Part shown: positions 37,268 to 45,558 of the stretch, in pieces
Layout: each line of letters begins with the position of its first letter
Position numbering within the stretch: the stretch's first letter is position 1
Assembly: GCA_040779335.1 (NCBI GenBank)
Contig: JBFONV010000001.1
Location: 1,116,001-1,180,000, forward strand
Direction of reading: 5' to 3'
DNA length: 64,000 bases
DNA from: JBFONV01 sp040779335
Lineage (GTDB): Bacteria; Pseudomonadota; Gammaproteobacteria; Enterobacterales; Alteromonadaceae
Notes under the pieces: generated by a model
What the model saw: the letters and a program-made list of their open reading frames with translations, nothing else
The model's database searches: none
What the model was told of the DNA's origin: nothing
Made by a program: the position numbers and the translations under genes

Positions 37268-38179
37268 ATGAACAAAAAAATGGGATTTAATCGATTACCG
37301 CCACTGTCTGCTTTAAGAGGGTTTGAAGCAGCGGCAAGGTTAAACAGTTTTTCAAAAGCCTCAAGCGAACTTTTCATGACCCAATCCGCCATTAGTCATC
37401 AGGTGAAACTGCTGGAAGAGTATTTTGGTCAGGCGCTGTTTAAACGGGTAAATAGAACTGTCGAGGTTACTGACGCTGGTATCGACTTTCTTAAAACTAC
37501 TCAGCTTGTGCTTAGTCAATTACAAAAAGGTGCAGTTCGACTTGAGTTTTTTAATAAAGAGTCAGTGGTATTAAATACAACGCCCGCGTTTGCCAGTAAG
37601 TGGTTAATGAGGCGTTTGTCCGAATTTAAACAAAAGAACCCTGAACTTGATGTCTGGGTTTATACCCAATATGCTCAACACCAATTAGAAACAGCCGAAG
37701 TTGATTTTGCCATTTGGCTCGGCACTGGCGACTGGCCTGGCACTCAGTGTATTAAATTATTTGATGACGAAGTAACCCCGCTTTATTCCCCTCACATGCT
37801 AACTAATGGGCAAAAAATTGAAACCCCACAAGATCTAGCTAACTTTCCGTTGATACACGTTGAGCAAGTAGAGCGCAGAGAAGACTGGCATGCTTGGTTA
37901 ATGCAAGAAGGGGTTAGCGAAGTAGAAAGCGTTGAGGGCTATAACTTTAATGACGCAAGCCTAGCGCTAGATTGTGCGTTGTTAGGGCAAGGTGTTGTGC
38001 TTGGTAGTACTTTGCTTGCTCAAGATTTGATTGCCACAGGGCAGCTTATTCGACCATTTGAATCAAGTTTGGCAACTGAATTAAATTATTATCTTGTTTA
38101 TCATGAAGATAAAGTTAAAGCGGACAACATACAATGTATGATTGATTGGGTGTTGGCGCAATTTTCTCATGCCGAGTAG
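37268..38179 (+). CDS. LysR-type transcriptional regulator (GcvA-like)
   Basis: A 303-residue regulator with an N-terminal winged helix (about residues 9-68, LPPLSALRGFEAAARLNSFSKAS then HQVKLLEEYFG) and a C-terminal effector-binding domain of two Rossmann-like lobes (about 90-300). The beginning is like GcvA, which usually activates a divergently encoded amino-acid-related operon. Here the divergent gene is the class III aminotransferase, and the aldehyde dehydrogenase follows 166 bp downstream, so both may be targets. The effector is unknown. Confidence 0.9.
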   Translation: MNKKMGFNRLPPLSALRGFEAAARLNSFSKASSELFMTQSAISHQVKLLEEYFGQALFKRVNRTVEVTDAGIDFLKTTQLVLSQLQKGAVRLEFFNKESVVLNTTPAFASKWLMRRLSEFKQKNPELDVWVYTQYAQHQLETAEVDFAIWLGTGDWPGTQCIKLFDDEVTPLYSPHMLTNGQKIETPQDLANFPLIHVEQVERREDWHAWLMQEGVSEVESVEGYNFNDASLALDCALLGQGVVLGSTLLAQDLIATGQLIRPFESSLATELNYYLVYHEDKVKADNIQCMIDWVLAQFSHAE

Positions 38180-38345
38180 TTGCGTGAATTAACTCGGCTA
38201 TTGGTAAGTCATTATTGAGAAAAATAATAGATTAAATTTGCTAATTAAGATGATGAATATTTTGCAGGATCAAGCGTGTTGTTAATATTAAACGCGCTAG
38301 GCACAATGAGATGATTAAATGTTCACACAGATTTTCGAGTAAAAC

Positions 38346-39767
38346 ATGACATATAACTACAACCAATGTTACATAAACGGACAATGGCAAGCGGTCAACA
38401 GTGGTCAAGCTTTCGACGTGATACAACCGAGCACTGAAAAGGTAATTGGTTCAATAACCTTGGCTAATGAGGTTGACGTGAATGCCGCGGTGCAAGCGGC
38501 GAAAAACGCGTTTGTTAGTTTTTCTAAAACCAGTAAAGCAGAGCGCATCGCTTTGTTAAAACGTATTATTGAAGTATACAAAGAGAAAATGCCGTTAATG
38601 GCGCGTCATATTTCTGATGAAATGGGCGCTCCAATGAACTTAGCACAAGGGGCTCAAGCGGGGTCTGGTCTAGCGCATTTACAACAAGCGTTAAAAGCGT
38701 TAGTTAAGTCACATGACGAGGAAAAAATTGGCAATAGCCTATTATTTCACGAACCTGTTGGCGTCTGCGCGTTGATCACTCCATGGAATTGGCCTGTTAA
38801 TCAAATCGCTTGCAAGGTAGGCCCCGCGATCGCATCAGGTTGCACTATGGTATTAAAACCCAGTGAAATAGCACCACTTAGTGGTTATTTATTCGCTCAA
38901 ATTCTTGATGAAGCGGGTGTGCCCGCTGGTGTGTTCAACCTAGTTAATGGTAATGGCGCACAAGTGGGCGCACCACTATCAAGTCATACAGATATCGACA
39001 TGGTATCGTTTACTGGATCAACACAAGCGGGGATCGCGGTAGCAAAAGCCGCAGCAGACACGGTTAAACGGGTATCCCAAGAGTTAGGCGGTAAATCGGC
39101 CAATATTATTTTGGATGATGTCGATTTAGATAAAGCGATCACCGAAGGGGTTATCGCTTGTATGCACAATACCGGGCAATCTTGCAATGCGCCAACACGT
39201 ATGCTGATCCCTGAACACCTTTATGAGCAAGCCGTTGTTATTGCCGCGCAAGCCGCTGGTGACATTAAACTAGGTAATTTAGACGATGAAAACACTTTCA
39301 TTGGCCCAGTGATCTCGCAAACCCAGTTTGATAAAATTCAAGGCCTTATTCAAGTTGCTATTGACGAAGGTGCTCAGCTTGTCGCTGGTGGCTTAGGTAA
39401 GCCAGAGGGGCTTGAGCAAGGGTATTACGTTAAGCCAACGGTATTTGCCAATGTAGACAACCAAATGAGAATTGCGCAAGAAGAAGTCTTTGGCCCTGTA
39501 TTAGTACTTATTCCTTATAAAAATGAACAACAAGCGATTGATATTGCCAATGACAGTTTATACGGTTTATCTGGATATGTTGCATCAAAAGATACTGACA
39601 GAGCATTAAAAATAGCCAAACAGATTCGTACCGGCATGGTTCATATTAACTATGCTTGGACTGATGCGGCAGCGCCTTTTGGTGGCTATAAGCAATCCGG
39701 AAATGGTCGTGAATGGGGCGAGTACGGTTTAGAAGAATTCCAAGAAGTAAAAGCGGTGATGCTCTAA
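38346..39767 (+). CDS. NAD(P)-dependent aldehyde dehydrogenase
   Basis: A 473-residue enzyme oxidising an aldehyde to the acid with NAD(P)+. It shows the PWNWPV cofactor segment, FTGSTQAG, the general-base glutamate in QELGGKSANII and the nucleophile Cys280 in NTGQSCNAPTR. The C-terminal half has EEVFGPVL. Its place after the aminotransferase/LysR pair suits oxidation of an amino aldehyde such as 4-aminobutyraldehyde to GABA, but this is inference. The stop codon lies in a 15-bp tandem repeat that continues past the gene. Confidence 0.92.
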   Translation: MTYNYNQCYINGQWQAVNSGQAFDVIQPSTEKVIGSITLANEVDVNAAVQAAKNAFVSFSKTSKAERIALLKRIIEVYKEKMPLMARHISDEMGAPMNLAQGAQAGSGLAHLQQALKALVKSHDEEKIGNSLLFHEPVGVCALITPWNWPVNQIACKVGPAIASGCTMVLKPSEIAPLSGYLFAQILDEAGVPAGVFNLVNGNGAQVGAPLSSHTDIDMVSFTGSTQAGIAVAKAAADTVKRVSQELGGKSANIILDDVDLDKAITEGVIACMHNTGQSCNAPTRMLIPEHLYEQAVVIAAQAAGDIKLGNLDDENTFIGPVISQTQFDKIQGLIQVAIDEGAQLVAGGLGKPEGLEQGYYVKPTVFANVDNQMRIAQEEVFGPVLVLIPYKNEQQAIDIANDSLYGLSGYVASKDTDRALKIAKQIRTGMVHINYAWTDAAAPFGGYKQSGNGREWGEYGLEEFQEVKAVML

Positions 39768-39815
39768 ACACCAGTGCTTTAACCCCCAGTGTTTTAAAGA
39801 CCATTGCTTTAAACA
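39757..39815 (+). repeat. 15-bp tandem repeat spanning the ALDH stop codon
   Basis: Four imperfect copies of a 15-bp unit (cores near 39757, 39771, 39786 and 39801). The unit keeps the reading frame and each copy contains an in-frame TAA. The first copy includes the gene's real stop, so the repeat appears to have grown from the 3' end of the gene. Confidence 0.7.
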
Positions 39816-39820
39816 TCGTG

Positions 39821-39850
39821 AGCCAACGCTATTGTAGCGTTGGCTTTTTT
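39821..39850 (+). terminator. Terminator after aldehyde dehydrogenase
   Basis: AGCCAACGCT-ATTGT-AGCGTTGGCT followed by TTTTT, directly after the 15-bp repeat tract. Confidence 0.9.
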
Positions 39851-39980
39851 AGTAGTAGAAAACAATGAAATATTTTATGGTGTGCGTGGCGCTGCTCGTT
39901 ACCTTCCATTGGCTGACGACTTTGCGTCAGTAATTAACCGTAGAATAGAAAAGTGTTTTAATGCATTTGGAGTTGAAGTA

Positions 39981-40772
39981 ATGGATTTGAGTATTTTCGT
40001 TGTTGATGCATTTACCAGCAAACAATTTGCTGGCAATTCAGCTGCTGTGATCCCATTGGAGCAGTGGCTGGAAGCAGAGGTGATGCAAAAGGTAGCACTG
40101 GAAAATAATCTTTCAGAAACCGCATTTATTAAAGAAATATCCAATAATAAATATGAAATACGTTGGTTCTCTCCGATCACAGAAATTGATTTTTGTGGTC
40201 ATGCAACGTTGGCGGCTTCTTTTGTACTGTTCAACTATTTTGGCGCCAATGATGAAATAGAGTTTTTTACTAAAGCCGTTGGTTCATTAACGGTTGTGCA
40301 ATCAGAAGATTCTCGCATAGAGATGAGTTTTCCAAACCAAGCACCAGAAATAGTCAATGACTATCCTGCAGCATTGCTCAAAGGTATTTCTATTAACCCC
40401 ATTCGTGTTTTAAAAAACAGACAGGCATATTTTGCCATTTTATCTTCAGAGGAAGATGTGAAGAATGTCACCTATAATTCTGAACAGCTAAAGCTTCTTG
40501 CACCCTATGACGTTGTGGTAACGGCTAAATCGAGTGACTATGATTTTATCTCTCGCTATTTTTGGCCGACAAATGGTAGTGACGAAGATCCTGTTACGGG
40601 ATCTATCCATGCTGGTTTAGTACCTTATTGGTCTCAGGAGCTGTCTAAATCAATATTAGTGGCTTACCAAGCGTCTAGTCGAGGTGGTGAATTGTATTGC
40701 CGTCTGGAAAACGATCGCGTGCTGGTTTCTGGTTACGCTGTACTTTATTTACGCGGCACTATTTACCTATAG
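39981..40772 (+). CDS. PhzF-family isomerase/epimerase
   Basis: A 263-residue protein of the PhzF family, which resembles diaminopimelate epimerase and isomerises double bonds in small molecules. The diagnostic start is VDAFTSKQFAGNSAAV, then the LSETAF motif, whose glutamate is the catalytic acid, the GHATLA segment and the closing GSIHAGLVPYW region. A longer open frame runs back to 39840, but it would cover the preceding terminator; ATG 39981 with GGAG 8 bp upstream aligns with the family. The substrate is unknown. It lies 69 bp upstream of the ACR3 transporter gene. Confidence 0.9.
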   Translation: MDLSIFVVDAFTSKQFAGNSAAVIPLEQWLEAEVMQKVALENNLSETAFIKEISNNKYEIRWFSPITEIDFCGHATLAASFVLFNYFGANDEIEFFTKAVGSLTVVQSEDSRIEMSFPNQAPEIVNDYPAALLKGISINPIRVLKNRQAYFAILSSEEDVKNVTYNSEQLKLLAPYDVVVTAKSSDYDFISRYFWPTNGSDEDPVTGSIHAGLVPYWSQELSKSILVAYQASSRGGELYCRLENDRVLVSGYAVLYLRGTIYL

Positions 40773-40853
40773 TAAATCGTTGTTTCAGATTTTTGTAAAA
40801 ATCAGGCAAATCATAATAAGGCATGTTGCTGAGACAAAATTTTGGAGATAAAT

Positions 40854-41942
40854 TTGACTGATACAACAGAAAAAAAATTATCAATTTTTGAACGTTACTT
40901 AAGCGTGTGGGTACTGCTTTGTATCTGCTCAGGGATAATGTTAGGGAAAGTGGCACCGAGCGTTGCGACGACACTTAACGAGTTTTCGATTTATCAGGTC
41001 TCCATTCCAATTGCCGCTTGCTTGTTCTTCATGATGTATCCCATTATGGTGAAAATAGACTTTGCTCAAGTGGTTAAATCAGCGAAAACGCCTAAGCCCG
41101 TTATATTAACGCTTTTTATAAATTGGGCCATTAAGCCATTCACTATGTTTGCAATATCCTATCTGTTTTTAGGATATTTATTTAAGGATTTCTTGCCTGG
41201 TACCGAGGTACTAGCAAATGGCGAAGAGGTAGAGCTGTGGAGAAGTTATATCGCGGGCACTATTTTACTCGGTATTGCTCCTTGCACCGCCATGGTTTTG
41301 ATGTGGGGGCATTTATCGAAAGGAAACGATGGCTTAACTTTGGTGATGGTTGCCATCAATTCACTGATGATGCTTTTTCTTTATGGCCCGTTAGGCGGGA
41401 TATTACTTAACGTTAATGCTATGCCGGTGCCATGGGAAACTATGCTCTTTTCAGTATCTGTTTATGTGGCATTTCCATTGGTTGCCGGGTACTTTTCAAG
41501 AACACTCATTATAAAATACAAAGGTATGGATTGGTTTAACGAGAACTTCCTGCATTGGTTAACCCCCGTAAGTATCTCGGCCTTATTAATTACCCTTGTG
41601 CTGCTTTTTTCATTCAAAGGTGAGGTGATTGTTTCTAATCCATTAACGATTTTATGGATAGCAATTCCACTATTAGTGCAGACAATATTCATCTTTGCCT
41701 TAGGTTATTTTGTCTTGTCTCGGTTGTTTAAGCTTTCCTACCAAGATGCTGCGCCAGTATCGTTAATTGGTGCATCTAACCACTTTGAGGTGGCTATTGC
41801 GACGGCAGTTATTTTGTTTGGTTTATCTTCAGGAGCTGCATTGGCAACTGTTGTCGGGGTTTTGATTGAAGTGCCATTAATGCTAATGTTGGTCGCTTTA
41901 TGTAAAAAAACTTCTTATTTATTTGACGATAATTCATCATAA
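40854..41942 (+). CDS. ACR3-family arsenite efflux permease
   Basis: A 362-residue membrane protein with about 10 segments. The GIAPCTAMVLMW stretch (about residue 145) contains the conserved cysteine of ACR3 arsenite antiporters, and YQDAAPVSLIGASNHFEVAIA in the second half is typical of the family. The start is taken at a TTG (40854) because GGAG lies 6 bp before it; an earlier TTG at 40842 overlaps that site. No arsR, arsC or arsH is nearby, so arsenite is a family-level guess. It follows phzF at 81 bp. Confidence 0.88.
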   Translation: MTDTTEKKLSIFERYLSVWVLLCICSGIMLGKVAPSVATTLNEFSIYQVSIPIAACLFFMMYPIMVKIDFAQVVKSAKTPKPVILTLFINWAIKPFTMFAISYLFLGYLFKDFLPGTEVLANGEEVELWRSYIAGTILLGIAPCTAMVLMWGHLSKGNDGLTLVMVAINSLMMLFLYGPLGGILLNVNAMPVPWETMLFSVSVYVAFPLVAGYFSRTLIIKYKGMDWFNENFLHWLTPVSISALLITLVLLFSFKGEVIVSNPLTILWIAIPLLVQTIFIFALGYFVLSRLFKLSYQDAAPVSLIGASNHFEVAIATAVILFGLSSGAALATVVGVLIEVPLMLMLVALCKKTSYLFDDNSS

Positions 41943-42253
41943 AAACAGAGACATTTTGTCGGACGGTTTTATCTTTCTGTAGTAAACCGTTCGGGCAATT
42001 ACAGACCAATTTATTTTTATTTCATAAATATATTTCAATTATTTCAAATGAATAGTTTATTCATCTTTTGGATTTAAGTCATTTTCAAAAAGCTGGTGTC
42101 AACAAGCCGTTCTCAGAAAATAATAAACAAATCACTTTAAGTGAACTTTTATTATCGTCGGTTCGTAATGACAAGTTATGCGTGACAATGCGCCTATGCC
42201 CAAACAATCAGCGGGTGTTTTTTACTAGTGAAAACTAACCGAGGTAACACTTA
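41943..42253. other. Intergenic region ACR3 to EAL gene
   Basis: 311 bp with no gene seen. A 10-bp inverted repeat with one G-T pair (CGGACGGTTT / AAACCGTTCG, 41960-41993) follows the ACR3 stop without a T-run. The rest is A/T-rich and must hold the promoter of the EAL gene, whose ribosome binding site is CGAGG about 10 bp before its ATG. Confidence 0.45.
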
Positions 42254-43534
42254 ATGCATAGATTGACTACTTCCTATCAACATGCGTTTTTTGATAAGTC
42301 TGATACCACTAACTGCAACCTAGTCAGTGATACCTTGATCCATCATTTGGGAATGGATTGCGGCTTTATTTTAATAACGACCGATAAGGAAGCGACGCTA
42401 TTGCCTTTGTCTCCTTCAAAAAATTGCCTCTTTTGCAGTGAAGTCGAGATAGATGTGTTTCCTCATATCCTAAAACTTATCGCCAATGAAAGCCTACCCA
42501 ATATTGTCAGTAACCTGCCACTATTGTTAGCTCAACATAATATAAAGTCTAGAAATGAAGATTTGTTGTCAATGCTGTGGACAAATCTCGATATAGATGG
42601 CGATGCAGGTCAAGCACAACTCGTCTGTTTTGGTCGTAACCCCACTTGTTCGGTTACGGCTAAGGATTTTCAGTTGTTCGAATCGCTCGGTCAATATATT
42701 ACAAGAGTACTGCACGTAAAGCTTTTGAAGTTAGAGCGAAAACAGAAAAAAGTGAGTGCGATTCAAACGATAATCGAAAAAAAGCTTTTTGAAATTCATT
42801 TTCAACCCATTGTTGATATCAATAGTGGAGAACCCCTTTACTACGAAGCGTTAGCAAGGTTTAGCGCCCATCCCATTGCTTCTCCAGATAAGTGGCTCTC
42901 TCAAGCTAACAGCCTAGGATTAGGCATTGAGTTAGAACAAGCGCTGATAGAAGAAACTCTGCGATCACTAGATAAACTTTCAAAGCATGGCTTGTCAATC
43001 AACGTATCCATCAATATGTCTGCCCAATTCATTGAAAGTGGGCGCCTATGTGATCTCTTGAATCCTCGAACTAAACAGAAAATAACAATTGAGCTTACAG
43101 AGCATACCCCTTCATCAAATTATCAAGAATTGTTTCATCAGCTTACGCAATTATCCGCACAAGGTCTTGATATTGCTGTTGATGATGCAGGGTCTGGATA
43201 TGCAGGGTTACATCAAATATTGGTGTTGAAGCCCGATATAATTAAGTTGGATAGAGCTCTTATCGAAGCTATTAACGAAGACGAAATGAAACAGATTTTA
43301 GTGTCGTCATTACTTGGTTTTGCCCATCAAACAGGTACGAGTATTGTTGCTGAAGGCGTGGAAACACTACAAGAGTTTGACACGCTAAAACGCTTAGGTG
43401 TTCAAGTCTTTCAAGGATATTTGTTCTCAAAACCTATGCGGGGCAATGATGTATTTCAGTTTCATAAAGATTTAACGCAGGTGTCAAAACTTTTTATGCG
43501 AGAAGTAGAAATGGAGCAAAGGCTCGCCATATAG
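42254..43534 (+). CDS. EAL-domain cyclic-di-GMP phosphodiesterase
   Basis: A 426-residue cytoplasmic protein. Residues 1-160 form a GAF-like sensory region with several cysteines (among them CLFC at 58-61). The EAL domain runs from about 172 to 410, with EAL at 198-200, NVSINMS, ELTE, the DDAGSGYAG loop, DIIKLD and the AEGVET and FQGYLFSKPM motifs. All residues needed for metal binding and catalysis are present, so it should hydrolyse c-di-GMP. No GGDEF domain and no membrane segment are present. The gene stands alone with its own promoter region; a hairpin (43542-43576) follows. Confidence 0.92.
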   Translation: MHRLTTSYQHAFFDKSDTTNCNLVSDTLIHHLGMDCGFILITTDKEATLLPLSPSKNCLFCSEVEIDVFPHILKLIANESLPNIVSNLPLLLAQHNIKSRNEDLLSMLWTNLDIDGDAGQAQLVCFGRNPTCSVTAKDFQLFESLGQYITRVLHVKLLKLERKQKKVSAIQTIIEKKLFEIHFQPIVDINSGEPLYYEALARFSAHPIASPDKWLSQANSLGLGIELEQALIEETLRSLDKLSKHGLSINVSINMSAQFIESGRLCDLLNPRTKQKITIELTEHTPSSNYQELFHQLTQLSAQGLDIAVDDAGSGYAGLHQILVLKPDIIKLDRALIEAINEDEMKQILVSSLLGFAHQTGTSIVAEGVETLQEFDTLKRLGVQVFQGYLFSKPMRGNDVFQFHKDLTQVSKLFMREVEMEQRLAI

Positions 43535-43541
43535 TTTTTAT

Positions 43542-43576
43542 GTACCACAAGGACATGACACTTGTCCCTGCGGTAC
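43542..43576 (+). terminator. Possible hairpin after the EAL gene
   Basis: Imperfect hairpin GTACC...GGACA...TGTCC...GGTAC between two convergent genes. It has no long T-run, so termination is uncertain. Confidence 0.4.
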
Positions 43577-43630
43577 AATTTCGTCGATTGCTACGGGTTA
43601 TGCACCGGGCAGCCTTCAACCAATAAAAAA

Positions 43631-45364
43631 TTACCGCTGGTAGATGATTTGGCCATCAAATACCGTCATTACAACTCTGGTTTGATTGATCTGATTTGGC
43701 ACAATATCAAATAGGTTTTGATCCAATATAACTAAGTCGGCCAACTTTCCAACTTCGATGCTACCTACTTTGTCTTCCTGTCGCATAACGTAAGCACCAT
43801 TATGGGTGTAGGCTTTAATGGCTTTTGCTAATGAGAGTTCTTGAGGTGTTCTCGTTACCGCATTTTGCAGGCCAACAAATGGATTGAGTGAGCTGACATT
43901 CCAGTCGCTACTTAAGGTTACGCGAGCACCTGCATCATCTAACGATTTGATTGGAATTTCATTATCGGCTCGCACGGCGCCAATTAATTCATCATTTTCA
44001 TGCCAATGTTCAGGGTTGGAAAAATCGCCGGCTACTTGTGCATCGGCGGTAACATTAAGCTGTGCAAATCGAGGAATGTCTGCTGGATTTACTATTTCTA
44101 CATGCGTTATGCGATGACGACCTTGTTCACTACCGGCATTTTCAACCGCATTTAACGCTTCTCGTATACCGCGGTCTCCAATAGCATGCATGTGAAAATC
44201 AAAGCCAATCGGCTCTAATTCCGTCAGATATTTTTCTATTCGTTGTTGACTGAAGTAATTTAACCCTTTGTTTTCTTCTATGCCAATTAGGTCAATATTG
44301 TACGGGGCGAGCATCGCGGCAGTGGCATTAACAACAATGCCGTCAGCATATAATTTTATTTGATTGAATTTGAGCAAACTGTTTGAGTTATTGGTATAAA
44401 GCGCTTTTAAATCAGCTAACTGTTCATCGTCATTAGCACTCGGATAGGCCCAAAGCCCCACCGCAACCCGAGCCGTTAGTGCGTCATTTTCTTGTGCTTT
44501 AAGCCAGGTTTTATGATCATCTCGTTGCCAAAAACTTCTGGCATCACTAATAGAGGTAATGCCATGTTTGGCAAGTTCAGGTAGGGTATATTCAGTTAAA
44601 CCAAGGTAATCGTTTTGCAGACTTTCAGCGGTGGGCGCTAATGCAAGGTCCATAACAATATTGCCGGCATTATCAATTAATATACCATTTAGCTCACCCG
44701 TTGTTTCATCATGTAAGATACGCCCGCCAGCAGGATGTGGCGTATCCTTAGTAAAACCGGCTAAAGCGAGTGCGGCTGAATTTACCCACATCGAATGGGA
44801 GGTTTGTTCCATAATGATCACTGGGCGATCAGAAACTGCCTCATCAATAATTGCCAATGGTGAACGAGTTGCTTCAAGTAAGGTGAAAATAGAATGACCA
44901 TAGCCAATTAACCAGCCTGAACCTGGATTTTGCGCTGATGCTGCTTTGATATCATCAATAAAATTCTCTGCGTCAGTTTCCTCTACATTGATAGAAAAAT
45001 GGGTGTTTTCTGAAGCAGACTCAATAGGGTGCATATGTACATCATGAATACCTGGCATCATCATTTTACCTGACAAATCAGTCACGATAGTGGTTGTATC
45101 TACGTACTTGTCAACATCATCATCGCTACCAACAAAGATAATTTTGTTGTCTTTAATTGCGACTGCATCAGCCCACTCTTGCTGGTCGTTAACGGTATAA
45201 ACTTTTCCATTTTTAAATACGTGAGTTGCGACTTCGCTCGCTGGTAGTGGCGTTATATCGTCATTGTCACTATTGACGTCAGAGCTGCCACAAGCATTTA
45301 ATAATAGGCTTAATATTGCCAGAGATGAAATGATGCTGAGTTTAGTTGTTATCAAATTTTTCAT
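43631..45364 (-). CDS. Amidohydrolase lipoprotein (YtcJ-like), copy 2
   Basis: A 577-residue paralogue of the amidohydrolase at 32253-33965. A clear lipobox (LLNAC, Cys25) followed by a Ser/Asp-rich linker marks it as a lipoprotein. Metal ligands include DVHMH (His110, His112), HAIGDRG and SSDWNVSSLNP. Both copies share the GKVYTVND/AKVYTVDD beginning and the IEVGKLADL ending, so they are related by duplication or parallel acquisition. The substrate is unknown. It is divergent from the response regulator gene, with three GGTAAC boxes in the shared promoter region. Confidence 0.9.
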   Translation of the reverse strand: MKNLITTKLSIISSLAILSLLLNACGSSDVNSDNDDITPLPASEVATHVFKNGKVYTVNDQQEWADAVAIKDNKIIFVGSDDDVDKYVDTTTIVTDLSGKMMMPGIHDVHMHPIESASENTHFSINVEETDAENFIDDIKAASAQNPGSGWLIGYGHSIFTLLEATRSPLAIIDEAVSDRPVIIMEQTSHSMWVNSAALALAGFTKDTPHPAGGRILHDETTGELNGILIDNAGNIVMDLALAPTAESLQNDYLGLTEYTLPELAKHGITSISDARSFWQRDDHKTWLKAQENDALTARVAVGLWAYPSANDDEQLADLKALYTNNSNSLLKFNQIKLYADGIVVNATAAMLAPYNIDLIGIEENKGLNYFSQQRIEKYLTELEPIGFDFHMHAIGDRGIREALNAVENAGSEQGRHRITHVEIVNPADIPRFAQLNVTADAQVAGDFSNPEHWHENDELIGAVRADNEIPIKSLDDAGARVTLSSDWNVSSLNPFVGLQNAVTRTPQELSLAKAIKAYTHNGAYVMRQEDKVGSIEVGKLADLVILDQNLFDIVPNQINQTRVVMTVFDGQIIYQR

Positions 45365-45424
45365 TTAGGTCTTTCCTACAACAATGATGATTTTAGCCAC
45401 TGTTAATCATTTTAATGGATGTTA

Positions 45425-45449
45425 GGTAACCAAGAGGTAACAGGGTAAC
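45425..45449. promoter_or_regulatory. Three GGTAAC direct repeats in a divergent promoter
   Basis: GGTAAC occurs at 45425, 45436 and 45444, spaced 11 and 8 bp. An 11-bp tandem arrangement is the usual binding geometry of OmpR/PhoB-type regulators. It lies about 60 bp from the amidohydrolase start and about 110 bp from the response regulator start. Confidence 0.45.
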
Positions 45450-45558
45450 CCCTGAGATAGCCGATGCTACTTTGTTAATCTTAGACCATAGCTTCAGCAT
45501 TGTAACCGCGCGAATAAGTGAATATTATGAGGTGATATTTTCGTTGAGAGAGTAAAAC

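Noticed and set aside
37036..37392. Minus-strand frame before and inside the LysR gene
   Set aside because: It overlaps the LysR start, is low in complexity and has no recognisable domain. The LysR protein is far better supported.
39840..39980. 47-codon N-terminal extension of PhzF
   Set aside because: It would begin inside the preceding terminator, and the family alignment and ribosome binding site support ATG 39981.
40854..41942. Arsenic resistance operon
   Set aside because: Only the permease is present; arsR, arsC and arsH are absent nearby.
41943..42253. c-di-GMP riboswitch before the EAL gene
   Set aside because: No GEMM-like core or conserved stem pair could be seen in the leader; only a simple hairpin is present.
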